Assembly: GCA_951799405.1 (NCBI GenBank)
Contig: OX637339.1
Coordinates: 6,882,001-6,946,000, forward strand
DNA: 64,000 bases
Direction of reading: 5' to 3'
Origin: Agapetus fuscipes
Taxonomy: Eukaryota; Arthropoda; Insecta; Trichoptera; Glossosomatidae
The notes under the pieces are model-generated. The model did not search any database, was not told the origin of the DNA, and was given only the letters and a program-made list of their open reading frames with translations. Positions 11,347-21,957 of this stretch are shown in pieces. The position numbers and the translations under genes were made by a program. How positions within the stretch are numbered: the stretch's first letter is position 1; each line of letters starts with the position of its first letter.

Positions 11347-11860
11347 TGCTTGGCTTATAGGTTGGTATAAGACTGAGTATTCACACTCAAATATTGGTTC
11401 ACTTTGTCAATGTTTATCCTGTTTCAGAGTCTAAGGACGACAAGAGTTGCAGGGTTCATGTTCAAGTTTTAATTTAATCACTTTGTAATCTTTCATCTTA
11501 CTAAGGCCCAGTATTTTCAACGTTAGCATAGCGACTTTATACTGAATGAAAAAGGACGCACTTATGTCAAACGTGTGGGTAGCTTTTTTTATCAGTTTAA
11601 AGTCACGTAAGCTAACGTTGAAAATACTGAGCCTAATACATTATTTGACAAATAGGTTGGTATCAGGCTAAGCCTTGGTTTAATTTTGCGAATGCCACTC
11701 CGTTTCAGGGGAAGGTGGTTCATGTGAGGTTGGCTTATTTTGTATGTAGGTACACACGCAGCATGTGTAAGCGCGAACTTACATTTGCCTGCTTGAGGGC
11801 ATGCATTAAATATGAGCCTTGAATGCGTAACATATCTTTGCAACTTAGATTATAGATCTT
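11347..11860 (+). mobile_element. Two diverged repeat C copies
   Basis: A 5' portion lies at about 11347-11470 (CTTATAGGTTGGTAT, then TTGCAGGGTTCATGTTCAAG). A more complete copy lies at about 11645-11860 (ATAGGTTGGTATCAGGCT to CATATCTTTGCAACTTAGATT). Between them 11500-11635 holds an imperfect inverted repeat built on CAGTATTTTCAACGTTAGC and its complement. Confidence 0.65.
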
Positions 11861-11955
11861 ACAAGATAGAAAGCAAAACAAACTGTGTTTACTTTGAGTA
11901 GTTTTGATTACTTTAAGTAGGTATAAACTAAAACAATGTTTGTTTTATTTTTTAG

Positions 11956-12134
11956 CTTCTACATATAAGCGCGAACTGAAACGTTCCCATAAGAAGGGAG
12001 CAGACAGCAGAGCTCCGAAGAAGTTACACACAGTGGTAACGAAACGTAAGCAAGAACAAAGAAGAGCTCTGAGACCCCTGAGAACTTTGGACTCTAAAGA
12101 TAAGGTCATGTCCTGTAAACTAAAAAAACCCTGA
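11956..12134 (+). CDS. Possible terminal exon of an unidentified host gene
   Basis: A polypyrimidine-AG junction (TGTTTTATTTTTTAG, ending 11955) is followed by about 59 open codons to TGA at 12132-12134. The peptide is very basic, with KRELKRSHKKG, KKLHTVVTKRKQEQRRALR and DSKDK segments. I do not recognise it. Charge and composition would suit a nuclear or nucleolar protein tail, but that is only an inference. No matching upstream exon is seen and no AATAAA lies close downstream. AAGCGCGAACT at the start also occurs in repeat C, so a chance frame over a repeat fragment is possible. Confidence 0.2.
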
Positions 12135-12439
12135 TTTTCGGGAATCGATTTTTTTTATATACCATGGGTGACGTCACATAGCCGAAGTATATTTTGAATG
12201 TGCGGAGTCCATTATATTCTTTTGTGTCAAATGTATTGTAATTTGTAGGTTACATATTATTTTCCATGCATAAAAGAGACCTCTATTGAAAGTGAAAAAG
12301 TAAGATTCACGCTGGAGGCTCAGGTATTTTCTTTTGAAAGCATTTCCAAAGAAACAAGACAGTTATTGTATTTAAAACTTTCTTTCATAAAAAGGTGTGA
12401 AAAGAAAATTTTCGATTCTCATTAAAAGATCTATATATA
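12135..12439. other. No recognised gene
   Basis: GGTGACGTCACATAGC around 12167-12183 and its surroundings recur at about 52185-52215, so at least this piece is a dispersed repeat. Nothing else recognised. Confidence 0.4.
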
Positions 12440-12915
12440 ATCAATCTATAATTAGTTTTAAAAAATACTGCGGAAGCAGACACGTCTAAGTTCACACTTA
12501 CTCGTATATATATGTTGTATGTGTACATACAAAATAAATCAAAGCCCGCATAAATGTAAGCCTTGCAATCCCTACGCCTTTGCCTGAAACCGGGTTGGTA
12601 TTTTTACAGCATGGGCCATGGGGGGCTAGCATCATACCTACCCATTAGTGAAGGAAAATGGCGGCAAAAATAAATAAATAACAGGTTGAGACTTCAAAGA
12701 AACTTTGGATTATTATTTTTATTTAAAAAATAAGAAATGCATAGAGTGAATTTCAAATGTATGCATTAATACATTTTTATTACAGCTTACAGACAAATTG
12801 ACAACATCGAACATATGAAAGATATGTAAGCACGAACTTACATGTTTCTATGTGTATACATGTTCACACAGCTTGAACCTTGAATCTCAATACATCTCTG
12901 CAACTCAGATTAAAA
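12440..12915. mobile_element. Degenerate repeat C fragments in both orientations
   Basis: About 12440-12655 reads as repeat C on the minus strand (CCTGAAACCGGGTTGG, CAGCATGGGCCATGG). About 12820-12912 reads on the plus strand (TAAGCACGAACTTACATG to CTCTGCAACTCAGATT). These are older, more diverged copies. Confidence 0.6.
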
Positions 12916-13626
12916 TGTTAAGGTTAGTTTGCATTGACAAAAGGTAAATAAAACGTTGACATACATACATAAACAGCGACGAAAAATAAATAAAAAATTA
13001 AACGTGAATGAATTTCCCAATCAAGCAAAAAAAATGCTTGAAAAAAATTAATTGACACAAGTTTTGTTTGTATTGTGTACTACCTTAAAGGTCTCTTGTT
13101 AGATTTGACACAAACCAACTTTTCTCGTAACTTGATCGGAGGTTTTTTTACTTTTTACGCGCGACGTTGCAGCTCGATCGACGGCTCGAGAGAGACTGGT
13201 GCTATGAGTGTTGGATAGTGGTTAGAGAGGCCGCTTGGACGCTAGGGTTCGGTCGCACAAACACTCTCGGTCCTTGATCGCAGGAATTTCTTGTCGCTTG
13301 ACGCAGTCTACATGCTGACAACCGGAATCATGTATAATTTGTAAGGTTAATTTGTTGTGCCATTGCGTTATTTTTTTTGCCAGTCCAAACGCTTAGCGAG
13401 ATACTAGGCAAGTTTTTGGACTAGCATTGTCAAATTTGTTGTCAATAATCGACGAATGTGTTGAAATAATGAGTTTCGCACATTCTGAAGTCACACGGCC
13501 GGGTCGCTGCGGTAAAGGCAATAATTGTTGTACGAAATATTGAATGTCAAATTCGTTATTTATTTGGGTTCATACTCTCAGGATTTGAAGCGGCTCATGG
13601 ATGTCTCGTCTTATTCGCAGCTCAAG
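12916..13626. other. Unique region upstream of the minisatellite
   Basis: No matched repeat. It is locally GC-richer around 13150-13300 (ACGCGCGACGTTGCAGCTCG). An open stretch from about 13525 (YSQDLKRLMDVSSYSQLKRM) leads into the tandem array. It might be coding, but there is no start or splice evidence. Confidence 0.4.
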
Positions 13627-14715
13627 AGGATGGCAACCAACAAAGACAGATGGCTGGCACAGCAAGGCACTGCATTTACAAGAGGATGGCAACCAACAGA
13701 GACAGATGGCTGGCACAACAAGGCGCTGCCTTTACAAGAGGATGGCAACCAACAGAGACAGATGGCTGGCACAGCAAGGCACTGCATTTACAAGAGGATG
13801 GCAACCAACAGAGACAGATGGCTGGCACAACAAGGCACTGCCTTTACAAGCGGATGACAACCAACAGAGACAGATGGCTGGCACAACAAGGCACTGCCTT
13901 TACAAGAGGATGGCAATCAGCAGAGACAGATGGCTGGCACAACAAGGCACTGCCTTTACAAGAGGATGGCAATCAGCAGAGACAGATGGCTGGCACAACA
14001 AGGCGCTGCCTTTACAAGAGGATGGCAACCAACAGAGACAGATGGCTGGCACAACAAGGCACTGCCTTTACAAGAGGATGGCAACCAACAGAGACAGATG
14101 GCTGGCACAGCAAGGCACTGCATTTACAAGAGGATGGCAACCAACAGAGACAGATGGCTGGCACAACAAGGCACTGCCTTTACAAGAGGATGGCAACCAA
14201 CAGAGACAGATGGCTGGCACAGCAAGGCACTGCATTTACAAGAGGATGGCAACCAACAGAGACAGATGACTGGCACAACAAGGCACTGCCTTTACAAGAG
14301 GATGGCAACCAACAGAGACAGATGGATGGCACAGCAAGGCACTGCCTTTACAAGAGAATGGCAACCAACAGAGACAGATGGCTGGCACAACAAGGCACTG
14401 CCTTTACAAGAGGATGGCAACCAACAGAGACAGATGGATGGCACAGCAAGGCACTGCCTTTACAAGAGGATGGCAACCAACAGAGACAGATGGCTGGCAC
14501 AGCAAGGCACTGCCTTTACAAGAGGATGTCAACCAACAGAGACAGATGGCTGGCACAGCAAGGCACTGCATTTACAAGAGGATGGCAACCAACAGAGACA
14601 GATGGCTGGCACAGCAAGGCACTGCATTTACAAGAGGATGGCAACCAACAGAGACAGATGGCTGGCACAGCAAGGCACTGCCTTTACAAGAGGATGGCAA
14701 CCAACAGAGACAGAT
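13627..14715. repeat. 56-bp minisatellite, 19 units plus 25 bp
   Basis: The unit starts AGGATGGCAACCAACAGAGA and recurs exactly every 56 bp from 13627 to 14691, then a 25-bp partial unit. Unit variants differ at a few fixed positions (for example CACAGCAAGG against CACAACAAGG, and GCATTTACAAG against GCCTTTACAAG), as expected from unequal exchange or slippage. 56 is not a multiple of 3 and the unit has no stop in any plus frame, so three overlapping frames of up to 373 codons are open and encode the same 56-residue cycle rotated. That is why the long frames here are not taken as evidence of a protein. Confidence 0.95.
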
Positions 14716-14929
14716 TTTTTTTCCTGTGGTCATTCTTGACTCTGAACCGTCTGTCACTTTGTACCAACTAACTCTATTTTTCTCGTAATATTCGCCCTTA
14801 AAATAGGTTTGCTTGATCTACCAGAAAGGTCTATTTGGTTTGGTCTCAGACATTGGTAGAAAGCTCGAGATCTTTCCAGTACATCGCATCGCTTCATTAT
14901 TATTTCTACTTTATTCACATTATTATCTA
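14716..14929. other. No recognised feature
   Basis: Anonymous DNA between the minisatellite and the next repeat C, starting with a T run. Confidence 0.5.
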
Positions 14930-15187
14930 ATCTAATCTAACCTAATCTAAGTTGCAAAGATATGTAACATTGGAGATTCACATTACATGCATTGCCACAA
15001 GCAAACACGTACAAGTTCGCGCTTGTACATACCGCATGTGAACCTACAATATAAAACACCAAACCTCAAATGAACGTACACCCTGCAACTCTTGCCGACC
15101 TTCCCTGAAACAGGGGTGACATTGGCAAAATGAACCATTTTCTGCAACATGGGTGGTAAGCCACATACCAACCTATAAGTCAAGGAA
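14930..15187 (-). mobile_element. Repeat C copy
   Basis: On plus it reads AATCTAATCTAACCTAATCT (tail), then GCATGTGAACCTACAAT, CCCTGAAACAGGGGTGACAT and CCAACCTATAAGTCAAGGAA. It abuts the 5' flank of the full LINE. Confidence 0.85.
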
Positions 15188-15409
15188 CATATACAACAAG
15201 ATAAGAGGGAGGTGGCGCTTTGTAGCTGCCTGGTGTGTTTGTTGCTTGCTGCACTTGTAAAATTAATTAAAATTACGAGTCTTTGGCAAATTTGTCTTTG
15301 TTGTGTCATAGTTTGCTGTTTTTGTGTTGCTTGAGCTTTTTGTGACTTTTGCAGTGCATTTCTTGTGTTATTATAACTGATTTGCGAACTTTAATTGTTT
15401 ACTTTTAAA

Positions 15410-15523
15410 ATGACTTATTATTGTTGCAAACTGTTATTTATGAGCGCAAACTTCTTCTTCTATGTGTTAAATCTTGCTAAAGAGCAGGAGCGCCAGCGTC
15501 AAGTGCAAATTACCTACCAATGA
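15410..15523 (+). CDS. 37-codon ORF overlapping the LINE ORF by ATGA
   Basis: ATG at 15410 opens 37 codons ending QERQRQVQITYQ. The TGA at 15521-15523 overlaps the ATG of the polyprotein at 15520-15522. Overlapping stop/start pairs are known to couple ORF1 and ORF2 translation in several non-LTR elements. This peptide is far too short for a normal ORF1, so it could be the tail of a truncated ORF1 or chance. A second in-frame ATG lies at 15440. Confidence 0.3.
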   Translation: MTYYCCKLLFMSANFFFYVLNLAKEQERQRQVQITYQ

Positions 15524-18500
15524 TCAGCTACAGCATTGAACAATTGTTAAGTTGGCGTGATTGGAACTCCACTGTTGATGTTGATGTTTTGACAGCAAAT
15601 GGCCTGCATCAATCTGTCAAACTCTCGACTTTTAAACCAAGATTTCGGGGCAAGCGCTCCGGAAGAAAGGTCAAACTTTGTCAGTTAAATAGAGGTCGTC
15701 ACTCAACGCAGAGTCACCGTAACTTGAAGATTGCAACATGGAACTGCCGATCACTAACAAGGAGAGTTGATATTGTTGATGATGTGATCAGCGAGCACTG
15801 CATAGACATCCTGGCTCTTACTGAGACCTGGCACGAGGGTAGTGAAGACCTCAGCATTAAGCGCCTACGCAGCATGGGATACTCTGTCATAGAAAAGGCT
15901 CGAAAAATGCCACCCACTGAATCTGCACACATAACTAACCATGGCGGAGTGGTCATAGTGGTAAAAAATGGTTTTAGGGTCTCTCAGATACAGAGTGTTC
16001 CTGAATTTTCTTCTTTTGAGTGCATTGCTGGCGTGTTTACGTCTCGTGGATCATCAGTGTTGATTGTGAATGTCTACAGGCCTGGATCCAAGCCTCCCTG
16101 TACGTTATTCTTCGATGAATTCAAGAAGCTTTTGACACGCCTGACAACCTATTCCATGCTAGTGTTTATTGTGGGAGATATGAACATCCGACTTGATAGA
16201 GCGGAGGATGGCCACAGCACCAAGTTTTTATGTATGTTGCATGATTTCAATTTTCATCAGCGGGTGAACCAGGTGACGCATGATGCAGGTGGTATCCTGG
16301 ATGTTGTGATTTGTAATGCAGGTGATCCTCTGCTACAGTGTCAAGTCCTTGACATTGGCCACACGGATCATCGCCTAGTAACCGCAGTTACGGTATTCAA
16401 CCCTCCAAAACCAATTTTTAAACGTATCACAAACAGACCTTGGCGGAATTTTAATGTTGAGCAGTTTCAATGTGAGTTGTCTGGAAGCGACATCTGCAAC
16501 AAAAAATTTATTGCCTCGGCAGACACGAACAAACTTATCAAATCTTACAATAGCACCATGCTCTCGCTGATCAACAAATACGCTCCTCTCAAAACAACCA
16601 TCAGGAGACAGAGAAGATCTGAGTGCTGGTTTGATGAGGAATGCAGATGTGGCAAAGCAGAGATGAGACGCCTTGAGAGGAGGTATCGACGGTGTCGCAC
16701 AGAAACTGCACGTGCAACCTGGATGAATGCCCAGACCATCTATTGGACTTTGATAAGGAGGAAAAGGTCGTCCTACTGGACCAGAAAAATGGAGACCGAA
16801 GCCAAGAACCCCAGGGCGCTGTGGAAGTCGATGAGCTTTGTCCTGGGAAAAAGTTCTACTCAGCATCCGGAGCTTCCTGCAAGTGAATTCTCTCGTCACT
16901 TTTCAGAGAAGTTACGAAGAATAAGAGAATCCAGTGCAGCGACCATTTTTAATCCCCCAGAGTCAAACAATTGTTGCAATGTTATTTTTTCATTTAAGCC
17001 TGTCTTGTTGAATGATGTTGTTAAGCTTGTACTCACATGTCCAAACAAGCAATGTAAACTAGATCCAATTCCAACATGGCTGGTCAAAAGATGCTTAAGT
17101 GAGGTGGCACCTATTCTGTCAGCATTGGTCAACAAGTCTCTCACTACAGAGTGTATTTTTCCCACGGAACTTAAAAAATCAATTGTTACACCAATTCTCA
17201 AAAAATCAAGCCTTCCAGCTGATTCTGTGGAAAATTATAGACCTGTGTCGTCCGTTCCTTTTATATCGAAAATTATTGAGAAGGCCGTTGTTTGGCAACT
17301 CACTCAGCACATGGAGCGAGGCGGATATCTGTCTAAGTTTCAGTCAGCATATAGAAAAGCTCATTCCACTGAGACTGCCTTACTTCGCATTGTGAATGAT
17401 GTGATAGCTGCGGTTGGGGACGGTGCTCTTGCCATGGTGGCAGTACTTGACATGAGCGCTGCCTTCGACACTGTTGATCACAGTATACTCATCACTAAGC
17501 TTGATAGGTTGTACGGAGTCCGAGGAGGAGTATCTAAATTGCTATCTTCATATCTGAAAGGCAGATGTCAGACTGTGGATGTTGATGGTGAGTCATCAGG
17601 TATGCCCATGGACTGTGGTGTGCCTCAGGGATCTGTGCTCGGGCCTTTACTTTTTACCCTGTACACAAATGATCTTGAGAGCACTGTACTGATGAACGGC
17701 ACCAGCTACTATTCTTATGCTGATGATATTCTACTTTGTCGTTTCTGTCAGCCATCTATGACAGATGCCTGTAGTCTTGAGATGGTCCGGTGCATTGAAG
17801 TGGTGGCTGAGTGGATGGCAAGGTGTCGCCTTAGAATGAATCCAGACAAGACAGAATTCATCTGGATGTCGTCTCCTGGTAGGAAACACTTGCTTGGCTC
17901 TTCACCAATTAAAGTAATGGGCCTGGATGTATATCCATCTAGCTCAATTAAGTTTCTTGGGGTCCATCTTGACAATACTCTCTCCATGAGTACGCAAATA
18001 AGCTCGACTGTGAGCTCCTGTTTTTTTCACCTGAGGCAGTTGAGATGGGTCAGAAACTGTTTGACATCCGAAGCTGCTAAGATTCTCATTGCGTCCTTTG
18101 TTGTGTCGAGACTGGATTATTGCAATGGTCTGTTCTGGGGTCTTCCAAGGTTTCAGCAGTCTAGACTGCAGTCCGTCTTTAATGCTGCAGCCAAATTACT
18201 TTTAGGAGGACGAAAAACTGACCATGTCTCTCCTCTGTTGCGGCGCCTTCATTGGCTGCGAGTCCCAGAGAGGATTGAGTACAAAATATGTGTTTCTGTT
18301 TTTAATGCCCTCAGAGGAGTTGCCCCATCGTACTTGTGTGAATTGTGCAGAGTCGACCAGATAGGTGGAAAACGATGCACTCTTCGTTCTGCACAGAGTG
18401 ACGCCGTAAACAGGCTTCAACTGCCTCTTCGACGGAACAGAACTGGTTTCGGAGACAGGGCTTTTAGTTCGGCTGGTCCATCCTGCTGGAATAGTCTACC

Positions 18501-18585
18501 TCTGGAGTTGAGAACAGAGACCAGTGTTGGCAGTTTCAGGAAGTTGCTTAAGACACATTTGTTTAACAGAAGCTTCAACACATAA
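15520..18585 (+). CDS. LINE endonuclease/reverse transcriptase (ORF2), intact
   Basis: The 1021-residue protein performs target-primed reverse transcription: it nicks DNA and copies its own RNA (or that of a SINE) at the nick. An apurinic-type endonuclease spans about residues 68-290: TWNCRSL (asparagine 75), TETW (glutamate 102), VGDMNIRLD (219-226) and HTDH (281-284). A linker follows, then reverse transcriptase at about 555-830: ENYRPVSSVPFISKIIEK, FQSAYRKAHSTETALL, VLDMSAAFD (aspartates 644 and 650), VPQGSVLGPLLF and YADD (733-736). The C-terminal region has RLDYCNGLF-type and GDRAFSSAGPSCWNSLP motifs typical of CR1/L2/Rex proteins. All catalytic residues inspected are present and there are no stops. 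A true ATG starts the frame. Clade assignment within the CR1 group is by motif recognition only. Confidence 0.92.
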   Translation: MISYSIEQLLSWRDWNSTVDVDVLTANGLHQSVKLSTFKPRFRGKRSGRKVKLCQLNRGRHSTQSHRNLKIATWNCRSLTRRVDIVDDVISEHCIDILALTETWHEGSEDLSIKRLRSMGYSVIEKARKMPPTESAHITNHGGVVIVVKNGFRVSQIQSVPEFSSFECIAGVFTSRGSSVLIVNVYRPGSKPPCTLFFDEFKKLLTRLTTYSMLVFIVGDMNIRLDRAEDGHSTKFLCMLHDFNFHQRVNQVTHDAGGILDVVICNAGDPLLQCQVLDIGHTDHRLVTAVTVFNPPKPIFKRITNRPWRNFNVEQFQCELSGSDICNKKFIASADTNKLIKSYNSTMLSLINKYAPLKTTIRRQRRSECWFDEECRCGKAEMRRLERRYRRCRTETARATWMNAQTIYWTLIRRKRSSYWTRKMETEAKNPRALWKSMSFVLGKSSTQHPELPASEFSRHFSEKLRRIRESSAATIFNPPESNNCCNVIFSFKPVLLNDVVKLVLTCPNKQCKLDPIPTWLVKRCLSEVAPILSALVNKSLTTECIFPTELKKSIVTPILKKSSLPADSVENYRPVSSVPFISKIIEKAVVWQLTQHMERGGYLSKFQSAYRKAHSTETALLRIVNDVIAAVGDGALAMVAVLDMSAAFDTVDHSILITKLDRLYGVRGGVSKLLSSYLKGRCQTVDVDGESSGMPMDCGVPQGSVLGPLLFTLYTNDLESTVLMNGTSYYSYADDILLCRFCQPSMTDACSLEMVRCIEVVAEWMARCRLRMNPDKTEFIWMSSPGRKHLLGSSPIKVMGLDVYPSSSIKFLGVHLDNTLSMSTQISSTVSSCFFHLRQLRWVRNCLTSEAAKILIASFVVSRLDYCNGLFWGLPRFQQSRLQSVFNAAAKLLLGGRKTDHVSPLLRRLHWLRVPERIEYKICVSVFNALRGVAPSYLCELCRVDQIGGKRCTLRSAQSDAVNRLQLPLRRNRTGFGDRAFSSAGPSCWNSLPLELRTETSVGSFRKLLKTHLFNRSFNT

Positions 18586-18668
18586 AAGCGCCCTTGGGGT
18601 GGCTAGTGCCACTAAACGGCGCTGTATACAAATTGTCCAATTATTATTATTATTATTATTTATTATTA
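18586..18668 (+). other. LINE 3' UTR and (ATT)n tail
   Basis: Short UTR with GCGCCCTTGGGGTGGC and ACGGCGCTGTATACAAAT, ending in about ten ATT units. This end is what the reverse transcriptase is expected to recognise. The same sequence stands alone at 42516-42605. The GCGCT, AAAT, TCC, AAT and ATTATT order is also seen at the SINE-B 3' end. Confidence 0.85.
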
Positions 18669-18724
18669 AGTAACATTTCTTGTTATCTACTGAACAATTG
18701 ATAATGATGTATCATTAATTATTA

Positions 18725-18980
18725 TATAATCTAATAATATAATCTAAGTTGCAAGGATATATTCATTCAAAGCTCTCAGATGTATGCCCACAAACAAACA
18801 CGTGTAGTTCGCGCTTACAAATGCTGATTGTGTACTTACTTACAAATAAAATCCAAACCTCAAATGAACATAAGCCCTGCAACTCTTGCCGACATTCCCT
18901 GAAACAGGGGTGACATTGGCAAAGTGAACCATTTTTTACAGTATGGGTGGTCAGCCTCATACCAACCTATAAGTCAAGGA
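18725..18980 (-). mobile_element. Repeat C copy
   Basis: Plus-strand reading AATCTAAGTTGCAAGGATAT to CCAACCTATAAGTCAAGGAA. Well conserved. Confidence 0.85.
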
Positions 18981-19289
18981 ATTATCATTTATAGTAATTA
19001 TCTTATGTACCAAATAATAATAATAGTGTAACCATTGTATTGTTTAGGTACCTACCTGCTTTCTTTTTTTGGTAATTTAAATTTTGAAGAGTACAAAAAA
19101 CAACTCAGGTCGTTATTCTGACAATGAAAGTGACATAACGTCACACTGGAACATTTAAAACACATTGTCAACAATGCATAATGACCTGGTTTTTTAAAAA
19201 AAAGAAAGCATTTTTTTATTACCTAATATAATTAAGTCTCCAAAAATGTGTCTACGTTTTTAAACAAGCATGTATTCTTCATTTCATTC
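18981..19289. other. No recognised feature
   Basis: AT-rich anonymous stretch. Confidence 0.5.
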
Positions 19290-19490
19290 ATGCAGACACG
19301 TGTAAGTTCGCGCTTACACTTGTTGAAAATAGGTACACTTCAAAATAAAAGCTCACGTTTAAAATCAACACAAGCCCTGCTTCTTTTCTTCCTGCTCTTC
19401 GATGAAACATAGTTGGCATTGGCAAAGTGAACTATTTCTTAGTGTCTCTGGGTGGTCAGCCTTACACTAACCTTTTAGTCATGGGGATGC
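19290..19490 (-). mobile_element. Repeat C fragment, diverged
   Basis: GCAGACACGTGTAAGTTCGC and GGGTGGTCAGCCTTACACTA identify it. The middle is altered, with TTCTTTTCTTCCTGC replacing the usual sequence. Confidence 0.7.
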
Positions 19491-19527
19491 GTACATCAAA
19501 AATATATTTGAAAAATTTTCCTCCAGT

Positions 19528-20178
19528 CAGGTCGATAGCTCAGTTGCTAGAGTGCTTGCATTTCATACCGAAAGCTCGGATTCGAATCCTACCCAGGTTT
19601 TCAGAAATGATTTATCTAGTTTCGTTGTTTATTTCATACCCAATATAAAATACCGGCAAGGTTTCAGCCTTCACAAGAAATAAGTACCAGCCACCTCGCG
19701 AGCTGGGAAAACCCCTGTTCAACTGAAGTGGTTGGCGTAGGCCGGTCCCCTTATCTTTAAAAATAAATAGGTTAGCTCACCACATGCAAGGAAAACGCAA
19801 CGCAACTAAGCTACACATATAGTGTAACTTCTTGCCGCGTTATCCCCGAAGGGATCGCATGTGGCGAGTTGAACCTATTTATTTTTACAGGTAAGGGGGC
19901 CGGCCTTACGCCAACCACTTCAGTTGAAGTGGAGGTTTCCCAGCTCCCGAGGGCGCTGGTACTCATTTTTAGTGAACGCTGAGTAAGCCTTGCCGGTATT
20001 TTATTTTGGGGTTTGAAATTAACACCGAAACGGGAAATCATTTCTGACACCCTCGGTGGGATTAGAGCCCGAGCTCACAGCATGGAATGCAATCACTCTA
20101 CCAACTGAGCTGAGCAAGGGCTTCGGAAAAACGCTGCAAGAAGTTATGCTATATGTGTAGCTTAGTGGCGTTCCTACA
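19528..20178 (+). mobile_element. SINE-A copy split by another SINE-A
   Basis: Head at 19530-19600 (GGTCGATAGCTCAGTTGC, box-B-like GGATTCGAATCC), body to about 19791, resuming at 20114 (GGGCTTCGGAAAAACGCTGC) and ending GTGTAGCTTAGTGGCG. The interruption is the inverted copy at 19792-20113. Confidence 0.85.
19792..20113 (-). mobile_element. SINE-A copy inserted into SINE-A
   Basis: A full-length copy in reverse orientation, flanked by the direct duplication GCAAGG (19786-19791 and 20114-20119). Its sense strand ends in tandem TTGCG units then TTTT. This shows SINE-A was active after the host copy had been fixed here. Confidence 0.8.
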
Positions 20179-20843
20179 GATAAAAAAATGATGATACAAA
20201 ATAATTATACACCTGTATGAGTACATATGCGACGCAACATCCGTGATTCTCACTTTCGTCAATGAAATGGAAAGTAAATACGTGACCGGCTGATCACCTG
20301 TCGGGCACGTCTTCAAACAACAACAAACAGAGATGAGCTTATCACATCTATGTGTGACAGAGCGAAATAGATGCTGTGGAAAACGATTTTCTAGCGAGAC
20401 GGAAGATGCGTGTCGGTGCGGATGGGCAAACCAGTTATGTGAATTACTTTTATTTATCCACCATAATTATTCGTCTATTACCATCGATTTATAATTCAAG
20501 TGGAGACGAAACTAACTAGCGGTATTGTAACATACTGTAACGATTTACTTGGGTTCAATTTAATAAAATGTTATGATTGTATCTCGGGTTCACTTTTCAA
20601 TAAAATTACGGTTATATTTATTTCACAGTATTTATTTTTAATAAGTTGTTTACACAATAAATGGTTCACTCTTCAAATTCTGGTCTTTATTGGTTTCATG
20701 GCTACAGCAATAAGCGAAAGCCTATGTTTTCTTGCTTTCTCCACACGTGTCCCGAAAAATTGGTTACAGATTACTTGTAGACAGACAGCTCTGCCATAGA
20801 CTAATCGGTCACACAACAGTTAGTCTACGCGACTTTTTGGTCA
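20179..20843. other. No recognised gene
   Basis: Anonymous. About 20526-20650 resembles 8278-8350 (ACGATTTACTTGGGTTCAAT). About 20800-20843 (CGACTTTTTGGTCAACAA) resembles short motifs near 24870 and 51830. Confidence 0.45.
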
Positions 20844-21655
20844 ACAACACTCAGGCCCGGATCTAGGGCGGTTCGAGCGGTGCGACCGAACCAGGGCCCC
20901 CGCTGCCAAAGGGCCCCCAAAAGTTTTATTCTTATCATTATCTAAAAAATAAAGCACAGAAAATGTAAAGAAATGCCACTTTTTTTACTTCCACTTTATA
21001 ACGCTACGTTTCATACGGACAAAGTCTTCAATACTTAGGAAATACAAGCTTCTCACAACAACTATTCAAGGGCCCCAGAAGAACTGAATAGGGCCCCGAG
21101 CATTCCAAACAGTAATCAAGTAATAAAAGTTTCTCCTCAAACTAAAAAAAAAAACAAAGCAAGCAAAGGTACCGAAGATGTGCAGTCGTACCCGTCCGTG
21201 TCAAACAATAGAGCCTTAGGGATTATAGCGCTTTTGTTCCTGCCATGTCGGCAACAGTTCCGAGGACAGGATTATAAATCTTTCTCTACTAAGATAAGAA
21301 AGTATAAACAATGCAAATATCAAAACAAAATATTTGGTTGAAAAAAATATAGTGTTGAAAATATTTTTTGCTATTCTTTAAAGAGCTTCGATATTATTTT
21401 AATCTAACTAGATCTTCCTTTCAAAAATTTATTAATTCACACTAACATGCACACGCATTTCCTTAAAATATAGGTTGGTTACCATACTGTAAAAAGGTTC
21501 ACTTTGCCAATGTCACCTCTGTGTCAGGAATAATCGGCAAAAGTTGCACGGTGTATGTTTGTTTGAGGCTTGGATTTTAATTCGTAAGTACTTATTCAGC
21601 AATTGTAAGCGTAAACTTGCACGTGTTTGTTTGTAGGCATGTGAATATATCTTTG

Positions 21656-21957
21656 CTATATCGATAGCAATATTCCTGAAGGGTTCCGCAAGTGGCAAGT
21701 GGAACCTATTTATATTTACAGTTAAGGGGGCTGGCTTTACGCCAACCACTCCCGTTAAAGTGGGGGTTTCCCAGCTTCCAAGGGAGCTGGTACTCGTTTA
21801 TTGCGAAGACTGAGTAAGCCTTGCCGGTATTTTATTTTTGGGTTTGAAATAAACACCGACACGAGAAATCATATCTGACACCCTTGGTGGGACTCGAAAA
21901 CCGAGCTCACGGCATGGAATGCAAGCACTCTAACAACTGAGATATCGACCAGACTTA
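21656..21957 (-). mobile_element. SINE-A resident in hAT copy 1
   Basis: Minus-strand SINE-A ending (on plus) at a head with CTCTAACAACTGAGATATCG. The same copy is at 34553-34850 in hAT copy 2, so it predates their duplication. Confidence 0.8.

Larger units (their letters stand above)
15188..18668 (+). mobile_element. CR1/L2-like LINE, near complete
   Basis: Consists of a 5' leader of about 330 bp with a short ORF, one intact ORF of 1021 codons, an 80-bp 3' UTR and an (ATT)n tail near 18640-18668. The left limit is set only by the neighbouring repeat C. No clear flanking duplication was found, which is not unusual in this LINE group. No normal-sized ORF1 is present, so the copy is either 5'-truncated within ORF1 or from a lineage without one. 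A tail-only sister copy lies at 42516-42605. Confidence 0.85.

Noticed and set aside
13525..14788. Overlapping plus-strand frames of 110 to 373 codons
   Set aside because: They are the same 56-bp repeat read in three frames; length alone is not evidence of a protein.
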